This document shows, one piece after another, positions 6,860 to 15,475 of a DNA stretch of 30,041 nt. The notes under the pieces were generated by a model. It ran no database searches, was not told the origin of the DNA, and saw only the letters and a list, made by a program, of their open reading frames with translations. Source of the stretch: an uncultured Bacteroides sp. Its GTDB lineage: Bacteria > Bacteroidota > Bacteroidia > Bacteroidales > Bacteroidaceae. Where the stretch lies: positions 1 to 30,041 of the forward strand of contig CAMTFK010000030.1 in the NCBI GenBank assembly GCA_947071285.1, read 5' to 3'. The position numbers and the translations under genes were made by a program. How positions within the stretch are numbered: position 1 is the stretch's first letter; each line of letters begins with the position of its first letter.

Positions 6860-9145
6860 TTAATTCAGATGACCATCCCGGGCAGGACGGTTCGCCCCCA
6901 TCGTCAGTTCCAGCGTACCACCATCTACAATATCCTGATGTGTAAAGAAAGGTGTTGCCAGCTCTTTTCCGTTCAGCAACATACTCTGTACATACTTATT
7001 CTCACGACTATTATTGTGTGCAACAATAGTGAAAGTCTTTCCGTCTTTCAGGTTTATCGTTGCCTTATTGAATAACGGGCGGCCGATGGAATACACCGGT
7101 TTGCCGGGACATACCTGATAAAAGCCCATTGAATTGAGTATGAACCATGCTGACATCTGCCCGCAATCTTCGTTACCCGACAATCCGTCCGGGTCATTGA
7201 AGTAAAGCGTATGAAGCACTTCATCCACCAGTTCTTGCGTTCTCCAAGGTTGGTCCACATAATTATACAAGTGTGCAATGTGGTGGCTCGGTTCGTTGCC
7301 ATGTGCATATTGCCCTATCAGACCGGAAATATCAACCGACACCGATTCACCTTCCATGGCCGAGGGAGCGATAAACAAAGAGTCCAGCTTACCAATAAAA
7401 GCATCACGGCCTCCCATCAGTTTCACCAGTCCGTCTACATCATGGGGCACGAACCAAGTCCATTGCCAGGCAGTACCTTCGCAATAATCATCGTTACGGT
7501 GATTGGAAGCACGGGGACTGAAAGGTGTACGCCAGTTACCCTCACTGTCCAGTCCACGCATGAAGCGGGTGGAAGCGTCAAAATAAACCTGATATCCCTT
7601 AGCAAACGCCGCATATTTTTCCTGATTGGCTTCATCGCCCAGCGCCTCTGCCATAACAGAAATACACCAGTCATCATAAGCATATTCCAAAGCCTTGGCC
7701 ACCGACTCATTATCTTTGTCGCAAGGCACATAACCTATTTTGTTCTTCCAGTATTTAGCTTGCGGCATCAGATGGGGTAACACCAACGGAGGACACAGGA
7801 TACCGGTCGTATCATATTCAGCAGCACGGATACAGGCTTTATAACCATCTTCCACATCAAAATTGCGATAGCCTTTGGTGTAGGCATCGGCAATGACAGA
7901 TGCAGCATGATAACCAATCATGGTTCCGGTATAATTTCCTGCAAGTTCCCACATAGGGAATATGCCGCCTTCACGCTGTTTCAGAATGAGCGAGCGGATG
8001 AAAGCCTGATTCAGATCCGGGTCAATAATCGTCATCAACGGATGGTAAGCACGGAAAGTATCCCATAAGGAGAATACCGTATAGATAGGATTGTTTACGC
8101 TACCCTGATGAGGTTTCAAATCCATACCCAGATAACGACCGTCGGCATCCGTAAACAGATTAGGTTGTACGCCTGTATGGTAGAGCGCCGTGTAGAACAT
8201 CGTCCGCTGGTCGGCATCAGTGGTCTCAATATCTATCTTTGAAAGATAACTGTTCCATGATTCGCGGGCGGCACTACGCACACCGTCAAAGTCCCATGCA
8301 GGAATTTCGGCCTCCACATTTTTACGTGCTCCGTCCATATCTACAGCAGAAACGCCTACTTTCACGAGGACTTGTTCATTATCCGCAGTCTGAAATTGCA
8401 GTAATGCCTTGGCTGTGGGCAAAAGCGGTCCGCCTTCATCGAGTGCCATGGAATCGGTCACCAACGTATAGGTAAACGGCTTTGAAAACTTAGCGTAGAA
8501 GTTGATATACTGGTCGAAAGCCCAATATACGGTTTTCTTACGACCGCGTATTTCTGTGTCGCTGATAATTTCCAGCTCCATCTCTTCGTTTTTTTGGCGT
8601 TGCAGACTATAATCCAGGTCAAGGATAAATCCTGCATCTTCCGCTTTCGGAAAAGTATAGCGATGAAGGGCTGCCCGTTGAGTAGCAGTCAGTTCGGCCT
8701 TCACCTTGTAACGGTCCAGGAAGACCGAATAATAACCGGGCTGAGCCGTTTCATTATCATGGGAAAATGCCGAAGCATAAGCCATTTGTTGGCTCTCCTC
8801 TCCCATCGGGTGGTAATCTTGTTTACCCACGGTAGGCATCAGCAACACGTCACCGTAATCACCGCACCCCGTACCACTGAGATGAGTATGCGAAAAACCA
8901 TTGATGGTGGAATCTGCATAATAATAGCCGGAACAAGCGTCCCATTGATAAATGCGTGTGTCGGGGCTGGGCTGAATCATGCCATTGGGCACTACTGCCC
9001 CGGGATAAGTATGCCCATGCCCCCCCGTACCGATGAACGGATTGACGTAGGATGAATAATCCTGTGCCACCGGTGTACAACTATACATGCCCAGCAACAA
9101 AAGACCGCTCACCAGCATAGAATTGATTTTCATGTTTTTCCTCAT
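6860..9145 (-). CDS. GH92 alpha-mannosidase, lipoprotein
   Basis: A 761-aa protein with a lipoprotein signal (lipobox MYSC, Cys23); starting at the second ATG (9133) would also leave a complete signal. Residues after the Cys (TPVAQ) are not acidic, so it probably faces the periplasm. GH92 landmarks: YVNPFIGTGG (33-42), TYPGAVVPNGM, GFSHTHLSGTG (83-93), FSLWDTFRAYHPL (358-370), presumed acid Glu487 in ALEYAYDDW, HGNEPSHH (615-622) and GNEDCGQMSAW with the presumed base (657-660). At the site that reads His-Glu in alpha-1,2 enzymes it has Cys555-Glu556 (YCEGTAW). Its linkage may therefore be alpha-1,3 or alpha-1,6, or broad. It starts 26 bases after the GH97 gene and is followed 16 bases later by the transporter. 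Confidence 0.93.
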   Translation of the reverse strand: MRKNMKINSMLVSGLLLLGMYSCTPVAQDYSSYVNPFIGTGGHGHTYPGAVVPNGMIQPSPDTRIYQWDACSGYYYADSTINGFSHTHLSGTGCGDYGDVLLMPTVGKQDYHPMGEESQQMAYASAFSHDNETAQPGYYSVFLDRYKVKAELTATQRAALHRYTFPKAEDAGFILDLDYSLQRQKNEEMELEIISDTEIRGRKKTVYWAFDQYINFYAKFSKPFTYTLVTDSMALDEGGPLLPTAKALLQFQTADNEQVLVKVGVSAVDMDGARKNVEAEIPAWDFDGVRSAARESWNSYLSKIDIETTDADQRTMFYTALYHTGVQPNLFTDADGRYLGMDLKPHQGSVNNPIYTVFSLWDTFRAYHPLMTIIDPDLNQAFIRSLILKQREGGIFPMWELAGNYTGTMIGYHAASVIADAYTKGYRNFDVEDGYKACIRAAEYDTTGILCPPLVLPHLMPQAKYWKNKIGYVPCDKDNESVAKALEYAYDDWCISVMAEALGDEANQEKYAAFAKGYQVYFDASTRFMRGLDSEGNWRTPFSPRASNHRNDDYCEGTAWQWTWFVPHDVDGLVKLMGGRDAFIGKLDSLFIAPSAMEGESVSVDISGLIGQYAHGNEPSHHIAHLYNYVDQPWRTQELVDEVLHTLYFNDPDGLSGNEDCGQMSAWFILNSMGFYQVCPGKPVYSIGRPLFNKATINLKDGKTFTIVAHNNSRENKYVQSMLLNGKELATPFFTHQDIVDGGTLELTMGANRPARDGHLN

Positions 9146-9171
9146 ATTTTGATCGTATTACGTTTTAATTT

Positions 9172-11181
9172 TTAAGCAGGCTCAAAACTAATGGCTTGTC
9201 CGCCACCTCTTGCCATGTTAATAGTCAGAGTATCGTTAGCAGTCACCAGTTTCTCAATAATTTCATAAGCCGTAGGATTAAGCTCCCAATCTGCATCGGC
9301 CCCATCGGCATAGATTACAGCACGATATACTCTATCCTTTTCCAAAAAATCCAATTTGACATCTACCTCACGCGCCTCTTCATTCGTTGCGGCACCCAAG
9401 AAATACTTGGCTTTCGCCTTACGGACAATTACCACAAACTCTCCCGGTTCGCCCGCAAGTGCTTCGGACCAGTCACAATCGGCATCAAAGTCGCGGAAGA
9501 ACTGGAATGCAGGATGTCCTTCGTAATTCTCTATCATATCGGCCGCCATCTGCAAAGGCGAATACAGTATCACCCAATTAGCAATCTGCTTTGCCAGCGT
9601 AGTGTTGATGCGGCAGTCCTTGCTATCCATCATATTCCATTTCTTACGGTAGGGAGATTTTTTAGCACGCTCGTACATGATATCGAATATACCCGGAGTA
9701 TAATCCATCGGACCTGCCAGTAAACGGGTGAAAGGCAACATCACATGATGTTCGGGCGGATTACCTTCGCTCCAGGCATTCCATTCCATACCACGGGCGC
9801 CTTCGCGGGTCATCATGTTGGGATAAGTGCGGCGGATACCTGTATCTTTAATGGGTTCGTGCACATCGAGAGTGGTATGATATTTTGCGGCAGTCTCCAC
9901 CACTTTGCGGTAATGACGCACGTTATATTGTCCATGATGATTATACCCATTGGGAAGTCCGCCGGCGTAACCGGTTTTCACTGAATGAATGCCCAGGTCA
10001 GCATACCATTTATAAGCTTTATCCAGTTGCTTCTCGTAGTTCACGATATTCCCTCCGGTTTCATGGTGTCCGATAATCTCAATACCCTTTTCTTTGGCGT
10101 AGCGGGCTATCTCATCCATATCGAAATCAGCATAGGGTTTGGTATAATCGAATGCCTGTGTCCCGCCCCAGTTTTCCCAGCCTTCATTCCAGCCTTCGTA
10201 CATCACTGCTTCTATGTTATTGGCGGCAGCAAAGTCAATATATCGTTTGGCATTCTCGGTGGTAGCGCCGTGGCGGTCGTTGATTACCCAACTTTCCACG
10301 CCCAAGTGCATTCCCCACCAAATACCTATATATTTCATCGGACGTATCCAGTCTGTAGTTTCCAGTACACAAGGTTCATTCAGGTTCAGTATGAGCCCTG
10401 AATTTATCAATCCGACAGCTTTCGGAGCAATCTGTATAGTGCGCCAGGGAGTTTTAAAACTTCCACCGGCTATGCGGACTTTTATGCCGTCCGGCCAGGG
10501 AGCCAGTTCGGATTTGAAGTTACAATCTCCGGCATTCTTCAGTGTCATCTCCGGAAAGTCCGTCAACGCAGCTTCGTGAATGCTGGCATACACGCCTCCT
10601 GCCTTAAAGGTCATAGGAGTATTGGCATTCTCTATCCGGCTGACAGGCTGTGTACGATATAGCAATTCATAGGTTTCGTAATTGGCAGGTATGGACCATG
10701 AGGTGCCATCCTGTGCTATATTGAACGCAGTCAGTTCGTCCGTCACAAGAATACTGTCTGCTCCGGGTACTTCATACTCGTAGCGGAATCCTAATCCATC
10801 ATCGAAAACGCGGAAGCGCAGGGTTAATTTTGTCTTTGCCGTATCGGACAAATGAACAGCCATTTCGTTGTAATGATTGCGAATGGTTTTGTTTTCGCCC
10901 CAAGGCTGTGTCCAGACTTCGTCCTGAGTTGTGAAATCGGTATCCACCACGTGGAAATTCCCGGATAGATTGACCCCGTTATTGGCCTCGAAACCCAACA
11001 TGGAAGGCTTGATAAACAAGCTATCTCCAATATTTACCTGATAAGCTATTCTACCGTTATCATCCAGAGTGAGGGCAAGCCGGATATGACCATCGGGCGA
11101 AGTTACTTCTGTCTGTTTCGGAGAAGTACAACTTGCCAGAAACCAAAAAGATACAATTATATATATAAGACGTTGTTTCAT
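9172..11181 (-). CDS. GH97 inverting-type alpha-glucosidase, lipoprotein
   Basis: ATG 11181 is chosen because it begins a clean lipoprotein signal (MKQRLIYIIVSFWFLASC, Cys18), giving 669 aa. An earlier in-frame start at 11220 would put 13 odd residues before it. The domain order is GH97: N-terminal beta-sandwich (~20-270), TIM barrel (~275-560), C-terminal beta domain. The glutamates known from SusB are present: SIHEAAL (Glu203), GHHETGG (Glu374), DVHEP (Glu442) and RGMEW (Glu466). The nucleophile Asp of retaining GH97 alpha-galactosidases is replaced by Gly (KTGYAGG, ~404), so an inverting alpha-glucosidase is expected. The sequence after Cys (TSPKQ) suggests a periplasmic location. In this locus it could remove the alpha-glucose caps of Glc1-3Man9 glycans; that role is inference. 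A 125-base gap with hairpins precedes it. Confidence 0.9.
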   Translation of the reverse strand: MKQRLIYIIVSFWFLASCTSPKQTEVTSPDGHIRLALTLDDNGRIAYQVNIGDSLFIKPSMLGFEANNGVNLSGNFHVVDTDFTTQDEVWTQPWGENKTIRNHYNEMAVHLSDTAKTKLTLRFRVFDDGLGFRYEYEVPGADSILVTDELTAFNIAQDGTSWSIPANYETYELLYRTQPVSRIENANTPMTFKAGGVYASIHEAALTDFPEMTLKNAGDCNFKSELAPWPDGIKVRIAGGSFKTPWRTIQIAPKAVGLINSGLILNLNEPCVLETTDWIRPMKYIGIWWGMHLGVESWVINDRHGATTENAKRYIDFAAANNIEAVMYEGWNEGWENWGGTQAFDYTKPYADFDMDEIARYAKEKGIEIIGHHETGGNIVNYEKQLDKAYKWYADLGIHSVKTGYAGGLPNGYNHHGQYNVRHYRKVVETAAKYHTTLDVHEPIKDTGIRRTYPNMMTREGARGMEWNAWSEGNPPEHHVMLPFTRLLAGPMDYTPGIFDIMYERAKKSPYRKKWNMMDSKDCRINTTLAKQIANWVILYSPLQMAADMIENYEGHPAFQFFRDFDADCDWSEALAGEPGEFVVIVRKAKAKYFLGAATNEEAREVDVKLDFLEKDRVYRAVIYADGADADWELNPTAYEIIEKLVTANDTLTINMARGGGQAISFEPA

Positions 11182-11218
11182 ATGTTTGATTGTATAGAGG
11201 AAGAGTAGCCTCACAAGC

Positions 11219-11273
11219 AATGATACTACTTATATCATTACGAGCCTCATCCTGATGTCAGCATGAGGCTCGT
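11219..11273. repeat. Two adjacent hairpins between GH18 and GH97 genes
   Basis: Hairpin one: acgagcctcat (11240-11250) and its exact reverse complement (11263-11273), 11 bp, whose 12-base loop itself contains CTGA-TG-TCAG. Hairpin two: aatgata (11219-11225) against tatcatt (11233-11239), 7 bp. They occupy the 125-base gap between the GH18 stop (11307) and the GH97 start (11181), the longest gap within the susC-to-GH92 run. No U-tract follows on the transcribed (-) strand. RNA processing or 3'-end protection is therefore as likely as termination. Confidence 0.65.
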
Positions 11274-11306
11274 TCTGACATATATTAAATTACTACTGTT
11301 TTACTT

Positions 11307-13250
11307 TTATTTCTTAACCAGCGTATACATACCGCTCGAATGTGGATTTTTCAGTTCTTCCACCGCATTATAGGTATCACCGTCCTTTGTGAACAGGCTG
11401 AAACCATAGCGTTTTCCCGAGTCATACATGTAGACAGCTCCGCCACTCATAGATGTTTCAAGAACGAAAGCATCGTCCGATGCTGCCATAGCAGCCCAGG
11501 CAGCACCACTATATGTAGCACGAGACATGGCATAAGTCGTGCCATCAGCAGTACCGATGACCTGAGGAGAAGGACAAAGAGCTATTCCTCTGTCATCATA
11601 GTTCATAATGAACGGATATGTACTGGTAATATCCTTACCGTCCCAACCATAAACCTTGTAACTTTTTCCCTGAACATCCTCGGCAATAGTGATATCGAAA
11701 GCTTCTGCATTTGTCCAATCCCACCATTTAGGAACATCATTTTCATGATAAACATACAATGCCGCACCCGGAGTTACCATCCATTTTCCTAAATAGAATT
11801 CATAACCGGGTACAGAGCCTTTCTTGGCAGTCAGGTCAGTGCGGGTGTAATAATTACCGGTCCACGATACATTCTTGTTCCAGAGCTTCGCAGCCACCTT
11901 GTCGAAATAAGACTCGTACATACGGCTTGAACCCAGATTGTAGAATGCAAAGTATTTATAACCACCATTCACCACATTATCCAGATGAGTATCGTTCACA
12001 CTAATCTTGTTCAGGTTTCCACCATCCTCACTCACTAATGTAATGGCATACGGTGCCTGGATTTCTTTCGGTATATCTTGACCGTAATAGTCACGGAATG
12101 CCCCATAAGTACCATATACAGAGTAATCTATCAAATTTTCCAAACCGCTGCCCATCGGATGGTCGTCAGCAGTATACCAATAAATTCCGAATGTCACGCC
12201 ATCTTCTTTCGGCATTATCTTACGGCATTCCTCCAATAGTTTCTTGTAATTTTCGGGGGTACATTCGCTTTCGCTGGATACCACGCTACCGGAAGTACCT
12301 TTATAGTTGCCTTCAGCATAAGAAGAATATTCATCATCAAAGTCAAACCCGTCCAGACCATAAATGTCGATATATGCTTTCAACTCTTTTGCAAAGGCTT
12401 TAGCACCCTTTTCATTCAAACTACGCATACCGGCATCATCATGATTACCCAAGATAGATAAGTGAACCTTGATACCTTTTTGCTGCAAGGGACGGATAAT
12501 CTTGTCGGCATTTGCCAACACAAAAGATACCTGATCATTACAGAAAATATACGGTCTGCCATCACTATCCAGATTGATATTGGCTGCAAAAATACTGACA
12601 ATATCAAAGAAAGGAACACCATCTACCATATATTCACCAGCATTCAACGGACTTTCATTGTTCACCTCTACATAGACCAGATTCTTAATATCACCCTTCG
12701 TAGCAGGATCAGGAGTTACACCCAGATTCTCAACCAAATAAATGTAAGACTGAGTATTGGAAGATACCTCCACACCATTGCCGGCTGTTGCCGAAATGGC
12801 AACGGCATAAGTGGTGCCCACTGTTCCACCGGGATTGATATCCAGTTCCAGTGATTCAGATCTCTTACTTCCGGTAGCAATCGTCACCTTACCGCCATTC
12901 TCCAAAGACAACTTGTCCGTGGGGTACATCTGATAATTCGTACCATTGGCGGCATTATAAGCGGCCAACGCATCTGCATCAATTTTGAAAGTTACCTGTA
13001 CATCCGTTTCTGCATTCTTACTCAGTTCAAAGAATAAGTGACCGGCACCGGCTTTATTGTCCTTGATGGCAATAGTAGTCAGTTGCTTTGCTCCGGCAGC
13101 TGAACGCACACTACCATAAGTTCCGTCAACAGTCTCAAGGATATTACCGTTGCCTGTTGATATGGTGAGGTCGTCTTCGCAAGCTGTAAATACAGCTCCG
13201 AACAATAGCAACGACCATGCAGCGATTCTTATTTTATAACAATGTTTCAT
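11307..13250 (-). CDS. GH18 endo-beta-N-acetylglucosaminidase, surface lipoprotein
   Basis: ATG 13250 is preferred to an in-frame GTG at 13259; the protein is 647 aa with lipobox FTAC (Cys24). The Cys is followed by Glu-Asp-Asp, matching the acidic Bacteroidota surface-export signal. Residues ~35-175 form a DUF1735/BT_3987-type N-terminal domain. Residues ~185-470 are a GH18 barrel with the strand KVHLSILGNHDD and the full DGxDxDxE motif as DGFDFDDE (300-307), with catalytic Asp305 and Glu307. A beta-rich C-terminal region (~480-647) follows. Enzymes of this type cleave the GlcNAc-beta-1,4-GlcNAc core of N-glycans, freeing the glycan from protein. Length, domain order and catalytic positions are close to EndoBT-3987 (Asp312/Glu314), which prefers high-mannose glycan. 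The specificity is inferred from that likeness and the four GH92 neighbours. Confidence 0.93.
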   Translation of the reverse strand: MKHCYKIRIAAWSLLLFGAVFTACEDDLTISTGNGNILETVDGTYGSVRSAAGAKQLTTIAIKDNKAGAGHLFFELSKNAETDVQVTFKIDADALAAYNAANGTNYQMYPTDKLSLENGGKVTIATGSKRSESLELDINPGGTVGTTYAVAISATAGNGVEVSSNTQSYIYLVENLGVTPDPATKGDIKNLVYVEVNNESPLNAGEYMVDGVPFFDIVSIFAANINLDSDGRPYIFCNDQVSFVLANADKIIRPLQQKGIKVHLSILGNHDDAGMRSLNEKGAKAFAKELKAYIDIYGLDGFDFDDEYSSYAEGNYKGTSGSVVSSESECTPENYKKLLEECRKIMPKEDGVTFGIYWYTADDHPMGSGLENLIDYSVYGTYGAFRDYYGQDIPKEIQAPYAITLVSEDGGNLNKISVNDTHLDNVVNGGYKYFAFYNLGSSRMYESYFDKVAAKLWNKNVSWTGNYYTRTDLTAKKGSVPGYEFYLGKWMVTPGAALYVYHENDVPKWWDWTNAEAFDITIAEDVQGKSYKVYGWDGKDITSTYPFIMNYDDRGIALCPSPQVIGTADGTTYAMSRATYSGAAWAAMAASDDAFVLETSMSGGAVYMYDSGKRYGFSLFTKDGDTYNAVEELKNPHSSGMYTLVKK

Positions 13251-13280
13251 AATAAGCACTTTTAATTAGATTAAGGGTTA

Positions 13281-14447
13281 TCATTTGTTTGCAGGGAGTT
13301 CTACATCTACCCAAGTCAATTTAGCAGATGCCGTTGCATCATTTCCACTATTGCTGTAATCTTTGATAATATCTGCTCCGTCATCAAATTTCCAGTAAGC
13401 CACCAGATTTTGAGCATCTTCACTTACGGCATAGAAATGGTTTTCGGCATTTATTTCATCTTGAGTCAGCACCCGGTTCCAGATACGTACTTCCGAGATG
13501 TCGGCATCCAGAAAACGTTCGTTATTATAGGAGTAACCAATCCAGAAACAACGTGGTTTACCGTCCGATTCATCAGAATGAGGTATACCCCAGTTGACCG
13601 GGCCATACGTAGCATCTGTAAAATCCCCTACAAGTTTGCCATTGAAATAGACCTTAATGGTTTGCGCTTCTGAATCATAAGTTACAGCAACATGTGTCCA
13701 TGCATTCAGTGGAGCCACCATTGAACTATTCGTAAAGTTTCCCTTGCCTGTTGCTATCTGCAATTGATTAGAAGGTACGCCCGAATCACCGAAACGGAAC
13801 AAAAATTGTCCTTCGATACCCATCAAAGTATTCAACTGGTTCTCAAAGCTATACGGACGAATCAAAGCTTCAGCCGTCATCGTCTTCATATTTTGGACAA
13901 CATTCGGGTTTACCCAGTCTACATATACATTGTTTTTATTGATATTCGCCACTTTATTAATCAGCGCAGCACCTTTGAATACATAGTAAGATGTATTCGA
14001 CGATCCCAGCACATTGATACTTGCATCAGCAACCGTAACCGGCAATACATAGGTTTTATTGAGGTCTAAGCTGCCAAGTTCGGTAAAAGAAACTGTGATT
14101 GGGGTCGATTTCAAAGCACCGGCTGCAATTTTTCCTTCCGTTGCGCTGAAACTGTAGTGACCTTCCGGGAGCATCTCCATATCACTGACATAATAAGTGT
14201 CCTCATATACGGAAACCAAACTTGCATCTGCTTTTATAGTGAAGGTGATATCCTGTTCTGAGGGCTTCGGAATAGACATAGAAAATTCTCCTGTGGCATT
14301 TTGAGTAATTGCCTTTACAAAAAACGTGGTCGGAGTCTTCGAGGTCATGAACAATTGGTTGTCAAAATTCTCCGTATCATCAGCACAACCGGAGAACATG
14401 CCGGAAATCAGTGCCAGGGAGATAAAATAGATATTCTTAATTTTCAT
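13281..14447 (-). CDS. DUF1735 + LamG surface glycan-binding lipoprotein
   Basis: Two in-frame ATGs exist, 14459 (overlapping the previous stop) and 14447. The latter starts directly at the lipoprotein signal MKIKNIYFISLALISGMFSGC (Cys21) and is preferred, giving 388 aa. Cys is followed by Ala-Asp-Asp, consistent with surface display. Residues ~35-150 form a DUF1735-type beta domain (ITFTIKADASLVSVY, then LNKTYVLPVTV). Residues ~175-370 form a LamG/concanavalin-like lectin domain (MTAEALIRPYSF, WTHVAVTYDSEAQTIKVYFNGK, ISEVRIWNRVLTQDEI, VAYWKFDDGADIIKDYSN). There is no glycosidase signature, so a role in binding glycan at the cell surface next to SusCD is likely. Its DUF1735 domain is the same type as in the GH18 enzyme encoded next. 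Ligand unknown. Confidence 0.88.
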   Translation of the reverse strand: MKIKNIYFISLALISGMFSGCADDTENFDNQLFMTSKTPTTFFVKAITQNATGEFSMSIPKPSEQDITFTIKADASLVSVYEDTYYVSDMEMLPEGHYSFSATEGKIAAGALKSTPITVSFTELGSLDLNKTYVLPVTVADASINVLGSSNTSYYVFKGAALINKVANINKNNVYVDWVNPNVVQNMKTMTAEALIRPYSFENQLNTLMGIEGQFLFRFGDSGVPSNQLQIATGKGNFTNSSMVAPLNAWTHVAVTYDSEAQTIKVYFNGKLVGDFTDATYGPVNWGIPHSDESDGKPRCFWIGYSYNNERFLDADISEVRIWNRVLTQDEINAENHFYAVSEDAQNLVAYWKFDDGADIIKDYSNSGNDATASAKLTWVDVELPANK

Positions 14448-14455
14448 AATAGTAA

Positions 14456-15454
14456 TCATTTAACGGGAGCTGGATTCATTATATCAATCGCTTCTTTCAC
14501 ATAGGTGCAAGCACCACTGGTAGAGTAATAGTCATTCTGGACATTATAGATGGCAATGCCGACTTTCTCATATCCAACAGCCTCTACAGTGGCCCAATAG
14601 GCTACCTCGCCCAATGCACGAGTACCATCCCAATATCCTGTCTTCTTATCAGTTGTATCATAAGAAATCGTAGACACAGCCATAACAAAACGGTCACTCG
14701 GAACTCCCTCTTCTAAGGCATTGTCCACCAGCAGATTTAACTCGGCAGCAGTAGTTGCACTTCCACTGTCCAGAATGATGTGCTTACAACTATTCAAGAT
14801 GGTTTTGTCAATCAGATTCTGCGGTTTTCCTTTGAATGCAAAAAGCTTATCTGCATTAGCAGTTTTCCATGTATTGACTGCATTCAGAAAAATGTTCTGT
14901 GTTGTCTGATAAGTTGCCAAATCAGTTACTGACATGAATGCCGGATTTTTTCCGGAAAACTCTGCAATCAGTCCGTCATAGCTGGGCAAATAGGCAAGCT
15001 GTGTGGTAAGTTCCTTTTGCAGGTAACTATCAAAAGCTTCCAGAGAAGCGCCTCCATCTGAAGCCAAATCATCATAAGCCGCCTTTATAGCATCATAACT
15101 AATAGTATAAACCACTTTCGTTCCTTTCTGATGAACAGTTTCTATATCAGCTTTCTCGAAGTCGGCTAACTCAGAATACATCATTGAAATAACATCAATA
15201 CTGTCCGACATATTAGTAATGTGCTGCGCCGGACTATAAGGCGCCTTATTACTGTTATCGAAATAGGCATACACTACTTTATGCTCAGAAGCTTTATAGG
15301 CGGTCAGATTGTTCAGGTACTTTGCATATGCTTCGGGGTTCTGCTCTTTTATAGTAGACTCGTTAATGGAGAGGCTCTCCACATCCGTACAGGAAGCCAA
15401 AACAATGCTTGCCAAAACGAACAGACCGGTAATAGGTTTTATTATATTTTTCAT
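14456..15454 (-). CDS. GH18-like binding lipoprotein lacking catalytic residues
   Basis: A 332-aa lipoprotein (lipobox LASC, Cys22). The fold matches the short GH18 proteins found after SusD in N-glycan loci: strand HKVVYAYFDN (58-67), SIDVISMMYSEL, KGTKVVYTISY (110-120) and the position of the catalytic strand at YLPSYDGLIAEFSGKN. At that strand the DGxDxDxE motif reads DGLIAEFS (160-167): the middle Asp is Ile, the assisting Asp is Glu, and the acid Glu is Ser. It should therefore not hydrolyse by the GH18 mechanism. With its place between SusD and the LamG lipoprotein, it is best read as a surface glycan-binding protein. The gene starts 21 bases after SusD, and its stop overlaps the first possible ATG of the next gene. 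Binding is inferred. Confidence 0.85.
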   Translation of the reverse strand: MKNIIKPITGLFVLASIVLASCTDVESLSINESTIKEQNPEAYAKYLNNLTAYKASEHKVVYAYFDNSNKAPYSPAQHITNMSDSIDVISMMYSELADFEKADIETVHQKGTKVVYTISYDAIKAAYDDLASDGGASLEAFDSYLQKELTTQLAYLPSYDGLIAEFSGKNPAFMSVTDLATYQTTQNIFLNAVNTWKTANADKLFAFKGKPQNLIDKTILNSCKHIILDSGSATTAAELNLLVDNALEEGVPSDRFVMAVSTISYDTTDKKTGYWDGTRALGEVAYWATVEAVGYEKVGIAIYNVQNDYYSTSGACTYVKEAIDIMNPAPVK

Positions 15455-15475
15455 AACTTATCGAATAAAATAGGG

